A DNA stretch of 22,109 nt from Thermoplasmata archaeon (GCA_021792045.1 JAJYVJ010000017.1:1-22109), one strand, 5' to 3'; counted from the first letter of the stretch, positions 12,603 through 21,623 are shown. The notes: generated from the letters alone by a model not told the origin. Program-made: numbers and translations.

Positions 12603-12612
12603 ATATTTAAAT
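12603..12612 (+). promoter_or_regulatory. TATA box of the zinc-ribbon/RM operon
   Basis: ATATTTAAAT lies about 27 bases before ATG 12635, the spacing of a leaderless promoter. It shares the divergent region 12440-12634 with the GNAT-HEPN gene. Confidence 0.5.
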
Positions 12613-12634
12613 AAGCAATCTGATATTGTTGTAC

Positions 12635-12802
12635 ATGGAATGCCCCTGCTGCAAAAACGAAGTCGTACCAGAATTATTATCCTCTTGGTCATTTAGGGAA
12701 TTTCAAGTCAAGAGGTTTCTATGTCCCCGATGCAGCCAAAAATTTAATACCTACGAACAAGCTGGTAAGGTTAAGTTCACTGTTCCTAAAGGAGATAATT
12801 AG
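12635..12802 (+). CDS. Small zinc-ribbon protein preceding the RM gene (copy 1)
   Basis: 55 aa from ATG 12635 to TAG 12802. C3-x2-C6 (ECPCC) and C30-x2-C33 (LCPRC) make a four-cysteine zinc ribbon. The central SWSFREFQVKRF and the tail FNTYEQAGKVKFTVPK suggest a small beta protein with basic patches, fit for binding nucleic acid or protein. A paralogue at 17891-18055 shares both CxxC pairs at the same residue numbers and the pattern W-x-F-x3-x-V-x-RF...F-x-x-YE...P-K. Each copy stands directly before another gene: here the type IIG RM enzyme 44 bp downstream. It may be a subunit or regulator of that enzyme; this is inference from repeated linkage. Confidence 0.8.
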   Translation: MECPCCKNEVVPELLSSWSFREFQVKRFLCPRCSQKFNTYEQAGKVKFTVPKGDN

Positions 12803-12809
12803 AGGTAGA

Positions 12810-12854
12810 ATGATAACGGAGAAAGAACCTTTAGGATTAATTAATTATGAATGA
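12810..12854 (+). other. Possible leader peptide overlapping the RM start
   Basis: ATG 12810, after AGAGGT, opens a 14-codon frame (MITEKEPLGLINYE) whose stop TGA 12852-12854 lies just past the RM start at 12847. This would allow translational coupling of a gene that lacks a clear SD. It may also be chance. Confidence 0.2.
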
Positions 12855-15800
12855 TGAAAGAACTCTTGTTGCAGAGCTTGCCACTTACATAAGCAGGTTA
12901 GAGGCTTTTGATGCTCACGTCGAAATTCATCCCACGAAATTGAACCGCATGGACATTGTTGTCAACTACAAGGGAAATACACTGTATACAGGCGAGTTTA
13001 AAAGGCCTTTTTTAATTGAAGGGAAAAACCCTAGAAACATTGATCTAGTTTCAGATGCTAATGATAAAGCCTCCAAATTCGGCTCTAGATTTTTCATTAC
13101 CTCCAATTTTAATATAACAATCTTGTGGGACCGGTCTGACACTTCAAGACCTTTGATGAGTCAAGACGTTGAAGAATTTATTTTACCAGAACAGATTAAA
13201 AAAGATGATGATTTTGCTAAACCAGCAATTAGGTCTAGTTTGGAAACTTATATACAAAATATAACTCGAAGGATTTTGGATTTCAAAGAAGGACGAGTAT
13301 CAACTCATTATAAACCTCTGGGCGAATCATTTATTATGGGGCTAAATTCTCATTTGCAAGATGCTGCGGAAGAAGCAATTAAATATATATCAAATTCACT
13401 TTTATTGAAATGGAGAAAGGAAACTAGTTCGTTAACCACTAATGATGATGATGAAAAAATTCGTTTGGCGAAATATAGTCTTTATGTCTTATCAAATAAG
13501 GTAATGTTTTACTACTATCTTAAAAGAACTTTTACAGCATTACCAGAAATTGAAGAACAAAAAGCAACGAGTGCTTCTGGACTAAAAAATATTGTAGAAA
13601 AGGCTTTCGAGCGGGCGCAGACAGAATCAGAGGATTATGGAAACGTGTTTGAATCTAACGAATTCGACAATATTCCTTTTCTGAGCGATGAATTGATTAA
13701 ACCTGTAATTTCTCTTCTGAGATTCTATAGGGACTACAGTTTTGACTCAATGTCTCAAGATATCTTGGGTAACTTGTATGATAGACTTATCTCAACTGAT
13801 GAGAGATATGCATTTGGCCAATATTTTACGCCAATCCCAGTAGTGGATATGATAAACGCTCTGACAATTAAAAAAGGGAGCGCACGAGTTTTGGACCCAG
13901 CATGTGGATCGGGCACTTTCCTGACAAGAGCTTTTGACTTAGAACTTAAGTTGATGAATAAAGACGACAAAACAAGCAGAGAAAAGGTCCTTGCTCAATT
14001 ATTTGGGGTTGATATAGCTCGATATCCTGTTCATTTAGCAACCATAGCACTGGCCTCCAAGCTAAAGATCGCTAATCCATCCTTGTACCCTCAAGTAATC
14101 AGGTCGGATTTTCTAGACGTAAAAACAAAGGCTGTCGTACCAAAGTACAGGTGGGGTAAAAATGATAATGTAAACACAACGAGAGATTTCAGTGATGAGG
14201 AACGGGTTGTAGAGTTTAAACCGATTGACGCTGTTGTTGGAAATCTTCCATACATTGAAACTAAACAAATCGATAATGCTAAGCGTGCCCCCGAACAAAA
14301 AAAAGTGCTCGACTTTCTCACTAACAATGGTTTTGAGGGTGCTTATCCAAGCGGGTTATCTGACTTTCATGTCTATTTTTGGTTTTACATTCTTCCTTTT
14401 TTGAGAGATGGGTCGCGTGTCGGATTCTTGACTTCTGATACATGGTTAAACGTGGGATTTGGCGATGATCTGAAGCAATTCATTTCTAAGCATTTCAAGA
14501 TCTTAGCTATTATAGAATCCTCTATGGAAAGGTGGTTTGAAGATGCTCTTGTTAATACGGTGATTACCATACTTGAAAGATGCGAAAGTAAAGAGGCTCT
14601 TATGAACAATGAAGTGTCATTCTTCCGCATCACCGATCAGATCATTAAAATAATTCCTGATTTAAATGCTGCCATTAGAATAGCTAAAATTCTGGAAACT
14701 AGCAAGGAAGGGATGGTTAATGAAGGAATAGTCTTAACAAGAAAAGTACGGCAGGGAAGCATTGATTTCTCAGATGTAATGGGTAGTAAATTATACCCAT
14801 ACCTAAGAGCCCCAGACGTTTTTTTTGAGTATATTAATCTAAAGGAAATGACAATTTTAAAGAATGTTATGGATATAAAATTTGGTATAAAAACAGGTGC
14901 TGATTCATTCTTTGTAGTTAAGGACATAACAGACGATTACTCAATTAAAGACATGAAAAGGATATTCGGACTAAACAAAGGAGAGGCTGATAGAATACGA
15001 GTCATTAAGGATGGCACGGGGCAACCGCACTTGATCGAAAGAGAATATCTCAGGCCTTTCTTAAAAAGTCCAAAAGAGTTTACACAAGAAGGAAAACTTT
15101 TACTGAGTGATAAAACAAACAAAATGTTAGTACTAATACCTGAACAAACTATAACAAAAGTAAAAACCCACGCAAAAGCCTATTTACAATATGGCGAGAC
15201 CAAACCCGTTTCATTCCCTTATTCATCAACACCTTCAGTGGTATCGCGAAATCCCTGGTGGAAGCTGAGCCCAATTATTAAGCCTGATGTAGTGTTTCCA
15301 CAAGGTTACAGTGATAAATTCATTTTTCCAAAAGCAAATCTCCTATTACATGCAAGGCTGTACTTTGGAGTATCAAAGGACAAAGAAAACACAGAGGTGC
15401 TATATGCATATTTTAACTCTTCTTTATTTTATCCTTTCCCTGATTTTTATGGAAGAACCGGTGGCGGAGGAATAGTTGAACTTAAGGTGTACGAATTAGA
15501 AAATTTAAAGGTACCTGATCCACATAAGTTAATGCCCTATAAGGAAGTACTAAAAACCATCATGGAAAAGATGGAAAAGAGAAAGATTGGAAATGTATAC
15601 GAGGAAATTTGGAATGGAAATGGTGATTTCACTCTAGAAAAAGTGAAACAGGACAGGCTGGAATTGGACAGAACGATTTTAAAGGCTCTTAGTTGTTCCG
15701 ATGCAGACTCATTTCTAATAAAATGGTATACAATGTTAATAAAAACAATTCGAGAACGATCTATAAAAGCAAGCAGCATTAGAAAAGTAACATCTAAGAA

Positions 15801-16245
15801 AGGTAAGGATTTGTACGGTGTAGTTAGTGAAGTGCTTAAAAGAATTGAAATAAAACATTTTTTTGACGATTATGTAGCAGCGAATGAATTTGAAAGGACA
15901 GTTGAGTTTAGCAAAGGGATTGTCATAAATATGGGAAACGATCTGTTTAGTGATTCTGGAGGCGCATTTATCTCTGTTGACGGCACAAAGGTATATTTTA
16001 AATCGAAGTTTGATGCCAAATACTGTTATTATTCTCTTAAATGCGGAGTAAATATAGTCAATTTCCCGAGTGAAAAAAGGGTTAGAGAAGCTGTTGTAGA
16101 TTTTGAAAAAGACCTACGGATATGGCGAACTCTTATCCTAAAAGAAATACAGGGGTTGACTTCAGATGAGAAAACTTTGGAAAAACTGTTAGTAATGTGT
16201 TCTACACAATCTGGCCTTTCTGATCTTTTGCTTGAGAAATCTTGA
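12847..16245 (+). CDS. Type IIG restriction-modification enzyme (PD-(D/E)xK nuclease + N6-adenine methyltransferase + TRD)
   Basis: 1132 aa, a single chain that would both methylate and cut DNA. The N-terminal nuclease shows D36 (RMDIVV) and E50-F-K52 (YTGEFKRP), a PD-(D/E)xK site. A helical connector leads to the methylase: FGQYFTP, then motif I LDPACGSGTF (residues 349-358) for S-adenosylmethionine, and motif IV as N466-L-P-Y (GNLPYIET), a variant of NPPY typical of amino-methylases. The remaining C-terminal part includes FYGRTGGGGIVELKVYELENLKVP, the usual shape of an Eco57I-like target-recognition domain, followed by a long helical tail. Length is typical for the class. It follows the zinc ribbon in what looks like one transcript. 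Leu in the NPPY second position occurs in some members, so activity is plausible; the recognition site cannot be read. Confidence 0.92.
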   Translation: MNDERTLVAELATYISRLEAFDAHVEIHPTKLNRMDIVVNYKGNTLYTGEFKRPFLIEGKNPRNIDLVSDANDKASKFGSRFFITSNFNITILWDRSDTSRPLMSQDVEEFILPEQIKKDDDFAKPAIRSSLETYIQNITRRILDFKEGRVSTHYKPLGESFIMGLNSHLQDAAEEAIKYISNSLLLKWRKETSSLTTNDDDEKIRLAKYSLYVLSNKVMFYYYLKRTFTALPEIEEQKATSASGLKNIVEKAFERAQTESEDYGNVFESNEFDNIPFLSDELIKPVISLLRFYRDYSFDSMSQDILGNLYDRLISTDERYAFGQYFTPIPVVDMINALTIKKGSARVLDPACGSGTFLTRAFDLELKLMNKDDKTSREKVLAQLFGVDIARYPVHLATIALASKLKIANPSLYPQVIRSDFLDVKTKAVVPKYRWGKNDNVNTTRDFSDEERVVEFKPIDAVVGNLPYIETKQIDNAKRAPEQKKVLDFLTNNGFEGAYPSGLSDFHVYFWFYILPFLRDGSRVGFLTSDTWLNVGFGDDLKQFISKHFKILAIIESSMERWFEDALVNTVITILERCESKEALMNNEVSFFRITDQIIKIIPDLNAAIRIAKILETSKEGMVNEGIVLTRKVRQGSIDFSDVMGSKLYPYLRAPDVFFEYINLKEMTILKNVMDIKFGIKTGADSFFVVKDITDDYSIKDMKRIFGLNKGEADRIRVIKDGTGQPHLIEREYLRPFLKSPKEFTQEGKLLLSDKTNKMLVLIPEQTITKVKTHAKAYLQYGETKPVSFPYSSTPSVVSRNPWWKLSPIIKPDVVFPQGYSDKFIFPKANLLLHARLYFGVSKDKENTEVLYAYFNSSLFYPFPDFYGRTGGGGIVELKVYELENLKVPDPHKLMPYKEVLKTIMEKMEKRKIGNVYEEIWNGNGDFTLEKVKQDRLELDRTILKALSCSDADSFLIKWYTMLIKTIRERSIKASSIRKVTSKKGKDLYGVVSEVLKRIEIKHFFDDYVAANEFERTVEFSKGIVINMGNDLFSDSGGAFISVDGTKVYFKSKFDAKYCYYSLKCGVNIVNFPSEKRVREAVVDFEKDLRIWRTLILKEIQGLTSDEKTLEKLLVMCSTQSGLSDLLLEKS

Positions 16246-16317
16246 CTAAAGTTATCTTAACTAGAACGTTAATATAGTGCTTTGTATATTATACTCGTGG
16301 CTTAATTTTTAAAGTCA

Positions 16318-16746
16318 GTGGAGTGTGATATTTTGAAAGAAATCAACGTCAAGACTGCCAACGAATTTCATGAATGGCAAAGGGTAAATCTGCCAAGTTC
16401 CCTAGTAATACAGGATTTAGATTCATGGGCAGTTGTAATTTCTGACTCTAAAAAAGACTATGTCCCTTGCGGACTTTTTGAATTAAAGAGATCTTTTGAG
16501 GAAGTGGACAAATGGAGTCCTTACAAAGACGACTATTCAAACTACAAAGCTCTGTTTACATTCGCCACCAAAGCATCGTTACCATTCTTTACTATTTACT
16601 TTAAGAAAGGAGGGCCTTTGATTCGAGTTGCGTGGTTCGAGGTAAGAGATGTGAACGCGGAAAAGAACGACTGGATTGTCTACGATAAAGAAATATTGAC
16701 TTCTGACCAACTTAAAAAGAAAATTTTGGACCTAACAAATCTCTGA
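16318..16746 (+). CDS. Small PD-(D/E)xK-like nuclease (tentative)
   Basis: 142 aa with GTG 16318 as start; a TATA-like GTATATTATA at 16284-16293 supports it. TTG 16333 with TATA-like CTTAATTTTT at 16301 is an alternative. The order IQDLDSWAVVIS (D35), then CGLFELKRSF (E55-L-K57), then KALFTFATKASLPFFTIYF fits the strand-strand-helix-strand core of the PD-(D/E)xK fold with D and ExK in place. Residues WSPYKDDYSNYKAL resemble a conserved substrate- or metal-side segment. It lies 72 bp after the RM gene and ends the island, so it could be an accessory nuclease of that system. No exact family is recognised. Confidence 0.6.
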   Translation: MECDILKEINVKTANEFHEWQRVNLPSSLVIQDLDSWAVVISDSKKDYVPCGLFELKRSFEEVDKWSPYKDDYSNYKALFTFATKASLPFFTIYFKKGGPLIRVAWFEVRDVNAEKNDWIVYDKEILTSDQLKKKILDLTNL

Positions 16747-16787
16747 TCCTTCCTTCCGGTTATGTATTCCTTCTCGAACTTGTTCAT
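16746..16787 (-). pseudogene. 5' fragment of a gene cut at the island edge
   Basis: ATG at 16787 overlaps the stop of the next gene upstream (ATGA overlap, operon-like). It encodes MNKFEKEYITGRKD before the frame runs into the antisense of the gene ending at 16746. This looks like a gene interrupted where the AT-rich island was joined. Confidence 0.4.
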
Positions 16788-16990
16788 AGCAACCTTGTCC
16801 ATTCAGCCTCTGAGAATTTGTCCTTCAGTATCCTGAGGAAATCATGGTAGTTTCTGCTGTTCCTGAAAGCATCTCCTATTATTTCTGCATCGTGCTCTCC
16901 CCTTTCCTTCCAGCCCTTGTTGTATCCCTCCTTCCTGGGATCCTGCTGCATTAAGGCAGCGCCTGTTGTATTTTCAAGTCGTCTCTGCAT
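16784..16990 (-). CDS. Small charged hypothetical protein
   Basis: 68 aa from ATG 16990 to TGA 16784. The sequence is highly charged and likely helical: RKEGYNKGWKERGEHDAEII, then FRNSRNYHDFLRILKDKF, ending EAEWTRLL. No motif is recognised. Its stop overlaps the start of the truncated gene at 16787 by four bases, which is typical of translational coupling and supports it being a real gene of the older, GC-richer host sequence. A gene remnant cannot be excluded. The following stretch 16991-17212 shows no gene apart from the promoter of the 17213 frame. Confidence 0.4.
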   Translation of the reverse strand: MQRRLENTTGAALMQQDPRKEGYNKGWKERGEHDAEIIGDAFRNSRNYHDFLRILKDKFSEAEWTRLL

Positions 16991-17212
16991 GGATCAGGTG
17001 AGAGGTAACAACCCATATCGCACTTTTCGCTGGAATTAAAAATGTAAAAATGAGATGTAATCCATATGATCACGCAATCCGCTGACAGTAAGGTTCGATC
17101 TTCTTCAATACTTGCGGTAAAACACATGGGCCGATAGTCATGTCATGTATCTGCCGTTATGGAAATAAGCCTGCGGAATCGTTTTTATGCCATCCGGCTG
17201 CTGTCATAGGGA

Positions 17213-17680
17213 GTGAAATTCCTCATCATGATCTACCGTGACATTGACCGGAGGATCGGCTACATGCTCTCCGTCTCCATGGTGCAGAGCCATCCCCTGA
17301 TCCCGGTGATGGAGAAGGAGTTCGGCGACGTCCCGCTGCACTCGGACCGCATAGGCAGCGAATCGTACATAGCCCTCTTCGTGCAGGGCGAAAAAGCACA
17401 GAGGTTCGAGCCCATGGTATCCTCCTATGATCATGTTATGAGGGGTGACCTTCTCACGGTCAAGCTCAAGTCCGAGGAGATGATCACCGTCAGCGGGATC
17501 ATGGACCGCATACTCGGCATAGGGACCATATTGCCTAGATCGCTTTACCTCACCGGCGGAAGGATCAGGGCTGAATACAGGTTCCATGCCTCCGATCTTC
17601 ATAATGTCACCATGCTGGCGGGAGACATACTGCAGATGAGGAACGGGATGGAGATCGTGGGTCTCGGCCCAGATTCTGGA
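17213..17680 (+). pseudogene. 3'-truncated gene, possibly a bat-type HTH regulator lacking its HTH
   Basis: GTG 17213 has a TATA-like GTTTTTATGC about 28 bases upstream. The first 155 codons or so look like real protein (MLSVSMVQSHPLIPVMEKEF, VSSYDHVMRGDLLTVKLKSE, LAGDILQMRNGMEIVGLGPD). After about GPDSGG (near 17680) the frame continues only as antisense of the opposing gene, to a stop at 17818. The pattern resembles the N-terminal sensor half of archaeal bacterioopsin-activator-like regulators, whose HTH sits at the C-terminus and would be lost here. That family call is weak. The truncation is seen directly in the switch of coding strand. Confidence 0.5.
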
Positions 17681-17884
17681 GGGCATTCTGTCAAACTCAA
17701 GAACTATTATATCTATTCCAAGTGGATCATTATAGACAAGTTTAGCCTCCTTCAAGTTCACACCGGGAGGGATTGCTCTCCTGTCCCGCAGAAACTGTGT
17801 CGGTATTTTCGATTCTGACAACGGATAACCTAGATCAGTAAGCCGTTTCTTCCATAATGAGAAATCGAACCTTGTAGCTTCCAT
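17680..17884 (-). pseudogene. 5' fragment of a gene following the second zinc ribbon
   Basis: ATG at 17884 is six bases after the zinc-ribbon stop. About 68 codons look genuine: FDFSLWKKRLTDLGYPLSES, QFLRDRRAIPPGVNLKEAKL, GIDIIVLEFDRMPS. Beyond about 17680 the open frame to 17204 is only the antisense of the gene coming from the other side. By analogy with copy 1, where the ribbon precedes an RM enzyme, this may be the start of another restriction or methylase gene, but the fragment carries no diagnostic motif. Confidence 0.5.
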
Positions 17885-17890
17885 TATGAA

Positions 17891-18055
17891 TCAGTACCTT
17901 GCTTTTGGGATCGTATAACTATTCGACACCCCTTCGTACAGATTGAAGTGCTCACCGCATTCAGAGCATTTAAACCGTGATACCTTGTAAACATTGAAAG
18001 CCCACCTATTGACTGGGGGTGTGGTTACCTCAGAGTTGCATATAGGACATTTCAT
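17891..18055 (-). CDS. Small zinc-ribbon protein (copy 2)
   Basis: 54 aa, from ATG at 18055 to TGA at 17891. C3-x2-C6 (KCPIC) and C30-x2-C33 (KCSEC) match the positions of copy 1 at 12635, as do W18, V25, RF27-28, F37, Y40-E41 and the C-terminal IPK/VPK. A TATA box at 18074-18082 on the minus strand, 23 bases before the ATG, predicts a leaderless transcript continuing into the gene fragment at 17884. The ribbon itself is intact although its partner is truncated. This suggests either an independent role or recent damage to the partner. Confidence 0.8.
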   Translation of the reverse strand: MKCPICNSEVTTPPVNRWAFNVYKVSRFKCSECGEHFNLYEGVSNSYTIPKARY

Positions 18056-18073
18056 AAATGCGACATGGCGAGG

Positions 18074-18082
18074 CTTTTTAAG
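18074..18082 (-). promoter_or_regulatory. TATA box of zinc-ribbon copy 2
   Basis: CTTTTTAAG (read as CTTAAAAAG on the minus strand) is centred 23 bases before the start at 18055. Confidence 0.5.
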
Positions 18083-18118
18083 CGTTTTCCCTCGAATTGT
18101 TTTCTATAAAGGTTTTGA

Positions 18119-18155
18119 GCCTCAGGAGTGTCCCACACCCTGAAGTTTTTATACA
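18119..18155. other. Bulged stem-loop followed by a TATA-like sequence
   Basis: CAGG-A-GTGT, loop CCC, ACAC-CCTG (about 18122-18142) form a stem with one bulged A, followed by GTTTTTATAC. It could belong to an IS end or to a small RNA. The stretch 18156-18302 otherwise holds only the promoter of the next gene, with TATA-like ATTTTAAG at 18272-18279. Confidence 0.25.
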
Positions 18156-18302
18156 AATATTTTTTTATGATTCAAGGACCAGCACACATTAACTTCCCAT
18201 GCCGTTTCATTGGGCATGTCGCCATGTCCAGCTTACTGGGGAATAACTGGGATTGTTTTTAATTTGAGCAAATTTTAAGTAATTGGGAATGTTATAAAAG
18301 CA

Positions 18303-18896
18303 TTGAATTTACTGAGGAAAACTGCCGTAATTCTGATATTTGCGCTCATATTATCTGCAAGCTACTTTCTGATATCGTCTCCAGCAACTTCTTCGACTTC
18401 GAATAATTTACCATCTGTCACCCAAACCAATGTGGCATACCTTAATGGCACCGAGACCTACTATACAAATGCGGGGCAGACTTCCGCAGGGTCAATAACC
18501 TACTACTCTCAGCCCAATTATTACCTGAATTCTACCGCGATATTTGCAGGTTCAGTCGGAACAACTCAGTCAGTAAACTCAGCAGATAATATTTACCTCG
18601 GCACTTACCAATATGTGGGATATTCAGGGGTAGGAAACGGATTAATCTCCAGTTCATACGCTGAGACTCCCGATATGGCCATTGCATTTGAGGCAGGTGT
18701 GGCTGCCATTGCATATGGAATTGTGGTTTCTTATGATTACAACGTCGGCACAATTTACGCCACTCTTACTATGGTCAGCGTTTCCAGCGGGAGCCAGGTT
18801 CAATCAAGTTGGCAATACACAATGGATACAGAATGGTCTTATCCGGGAAGTTCTGGTGTAATATTTTCACCAGAGTGGTTTCCTAATGCCCCATGA
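18303..18896 (+). pseudogene. 5' part of a large surface-protein gene, ended by an in-frame TGA
   Basis: 197 codons from TTG 18303, with a TATA-like ATTTTAAG (18272-18279) at leaderless spacing. The start encodes a signal peptide: basic NLLRK, hydrophobic AVILIFALILSASYFLI, then Ser/Thr-rich sequence. The rest is Ser/Thr/Tyr/Asn-rich with N-x-S/T sites, as in archaeal exported proteins. The frame stops at TGA 18894-18896 in ...FPNAP-stop-GTYYFYLYVGV..., and the downstream sequence continues in the same frame with the same composition to 21623. One TGG-to-TGA change (Trp) would explain the break. The secreted N-terminal fragment would lack an anchor. A sequencing error cannot be ruled out. Confidence 0.75.
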
Positions 18897-21623
18897 GGCA
18901 CTTATTATTTCTATCTTTACGTAGGTGTCACACCTTTTCAGAATTATAATTGGCAACTGCCTGGTAATGCAGAGACAACATCAAATGCGGGATACCCGGT
19001 TGACAACTTTGCGGTGTCCTATCCGTCCGCACCTTCATATGTTTACTTTGAAGACGGTTGGACATATAATGGCCTCACTTATAGTGGTCTTTCTGTTTAC
19101 GGTTACTCATCTTCATTTACCCCTTCTTTCCCTCAGGCTACTGCAGCGATTGAGATATCCTTTTCAAGCCCATTCTCAGTTGAAATGTATGTCCTAACAT
19201 CATATGGCACTGTCAACACATTCCAGGAGAATAGCGGTAGCCTTGCATTCAGTACTTATCTTCCAGAAGGGGGATATTTCGGAAACATATACGGGGAACC
19301 GAACGTTCCGCAGTTCTCAATAAATTGGTACGCCGAGAATGCTGTCATACCTGGATCACAAAGTTTAAGCTTGGTTTCTACGGGTACGATATATGAGAGT
19401 GGGAATTGGTTCAATTCCACTGGAGGCAATTCTTATCAATTTCAATTTAGCCCTGCCTCTGGAGCGCTGAATGGCCAAACGATGGACGGCATTGCGTGGA
19501 GTACGACCCTGTCATATTCTGTGGGCCATCTTCTTGATTACGGGTACGGGGCAGCGGTAAATTTATTTTCTGTCAATGGCAAGAACATCACTTCGCCGGG
19601 TCTTTACAATATATTTGCAGGGAGCCTGACTGACGGTAACCTCGCAACCAGCGTTCCGATCGATATTAGTACAGCGAATCTTGTTAATTATATCCCGTCA
19701 TTGACTTCAAATTCCGTCTCGGCTCAGGCTGCACCTATAACAGAAGGCGTTAACTTCACCTTGAACGTATCCGACACAATACAATACGAGCCTTATTTCA
19801 TATCTGTGGACTGGGGAGACGGAACATATACGGTTTCCGGTCTCTCAACAAATTCCAGCATCACTTTGAATCACACTTTCTATTCCCCGGGATCTTACAC
19901 GCCGACCGTTACCATCACCAATACACCGAATGCTCCCATGGGTTCTCTTACATCCAAAATATACAATCTTCAGTCCGTTTCCATCAGTTCAATACAGGTC
20001 AAAGCCGTAACGAACACCAGCGAGGTCAACCCCTTCCAAGCAGTTGGTTTTAGAGTCACTGTTCCCCAGGAAACCCTTCCTTTATCTGACGGACTCGTGC
20101 TGTCTTTTGGCGACGGGTCCATGTACTCCCCACCATCATTTGCAAATTTCAGCGTTTCACACTCTTACGGCAGGACGGGCACCTTTGATGCCATCTTGGA
20201 GATCACTGCCAGAGGAAATCTAGTGGCGGAGAATGTTGGCCTCAAGCCAATATCAGTAGTTCCGATTTCGGCCAGCGCTAAAAGCTATGAGAGCGGCATG
20301 TTTGAGCATCTGACATTGAATTATTCATCAATGAGCCCCTTAAGGGAAGTAGCACTGTATTTGAACGGTACAATTGCCAAGGTTTTTACAGGTCCTGAAA
20401 GCAGCGGAAATTTATATTACAACTTCACATTGGATCATGACCAGAAAAACTTTGCTTCGTGGAATCTCACTACACTATATGGTTATTCCATGAAGGTTTC
20501 ACAGTACTATACACAGGAGTTCATACCTGTAATCACTTCACTGACCAGTTCATCCAATCCCTCAGCTTCCGGAAGCACTGTCTCATTTTCATACAATATA
20601 AACTGGGGCAATGACACAGGGATCACAGAAATTGAAATAAATGGCCAGATTATCTCAGGTAATGCTTATATTTTTACCACTCCTGGAACATATAACGTAA
20701 CCCTTGTGGCAAGTAACAGCCAAGGGAGCGCTGAGTATTCAATTAACGAGAAAATCGGCAGCAAACCGTCAATAAACTACCTGACCTCAAATTCAAGTTC
20801 CACCTTTGTTAGAAGCAGCATAGAATTTAAGACAAATATTAGCTGGAACGGAGATGATGGAAATATCACATGGCTGGTAAACGGCGACCCCGTGATGAAA
20901 AATGAGGTTTATCTTGTTTATAGGTTCAATTACTCTGGGACGTTCAACGTGAGTGTTCTGGTCTCCAACATCTTTGGGAGCAGCACAGAATACACATATG
21001 AATTTGTTCACAATGGAATACCTCAGATGCTGAGAGCGTATTCCTCGCAAAATCCATTGTACGCAGGGAACTCAGGCACATTCTATGCTGATATTAACTG
21101 GACAGGGAATACAGGGATCGTGACGTGGGCAGTGAACGGCCATAACATATCAGGCGACACGTATCTGTTTCCCTCCGCAGGAAATTACACTGTGACCGCG
21201 ACAGCCACCAACAGCTACGGCGCCAACTCAACATCTTTCACCGAAAAAGTTCTGTCCACTGTCAGTAAATATGCAATCACCTTTAATGAAACTGGTCTTC
21301 CCTTGGGAACATCATGGTCGGTGACCTTCAACGGAACTACTGAAATATCCGCATCGGATACAATAACATTCACTGTCCCGAACGGAACTTATTCATATAC
21401 GGTATCTCCTGTTTCTGGATACTCTGTATCGCCTTCATCCGGTTCTATTTCGGTAACCGGGAGCAATGTTTCGAAGGCAGTAACATACACTGCAATGTCC
21501 ATACCACCTGCCAAGACACACCCATCAGGGTTGTCGAACACAGACATTTATGGGATTATCGGATCAGTGGTTGCCTTAGCAGCCATCGGGTTTGCGGTGG
21601 TACTGATGAGAAAGAGGAAGTGA
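18897..21623 (+). pseudogene. 3' part of the surface protein: PKD-like repeats and C-terminal membrane anchor
   Basis: In frame with the 5' part; together they would give 1106 codons. A separate start at GTG 19014 is possible but has no signal peptide. A PKD domain lies near 19780-19930 (VDWGDGTYTVSG, HTFYSPGSYTPTVTITN), with a second at about 20090-20215 (LSFGDGS, HSYGRTGTFDAILEI). Three related repeats of about 80 residues follow (20530-20755, 20770-21000, 21010-21250), each with NxxWxxNxG, a short strand, and GTYNVTLVASNSQG-type endings. The module ITFNETGLPLGTSWSVTFNG is common in thermopsin-like surface proteins of Thermoplasmata. One membrane helix (YGIIGSVVALAAIGFAVVLM) and RKRK end the chain. 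No catalytic site is seen; a cell-surface structural or adhesion role is likely. Confidence 0.8.

Noticed and set aside
17204..17680. C-terminal two thirds of the 226-aa minus-strand frame
   Set aside because: His/Asp/Pro-rich antisense of a plausible plus-strand gene; only the first 68 codons or so near 17884 look real.
18894..18896. TGA recoding as Trp or selenocysteine
   Set aside because: Other genes in the window end at TGA in the normal way, and no SECIS-like element was identified; a nonsense mutation or sequencing error is simpler.
18925..19197. 90-aa plus-strand frame inside the surface-protein gene
   Set aside because: Out-of-frame shadow of the surface protein, Leu/His/Arg-rich without family signal.
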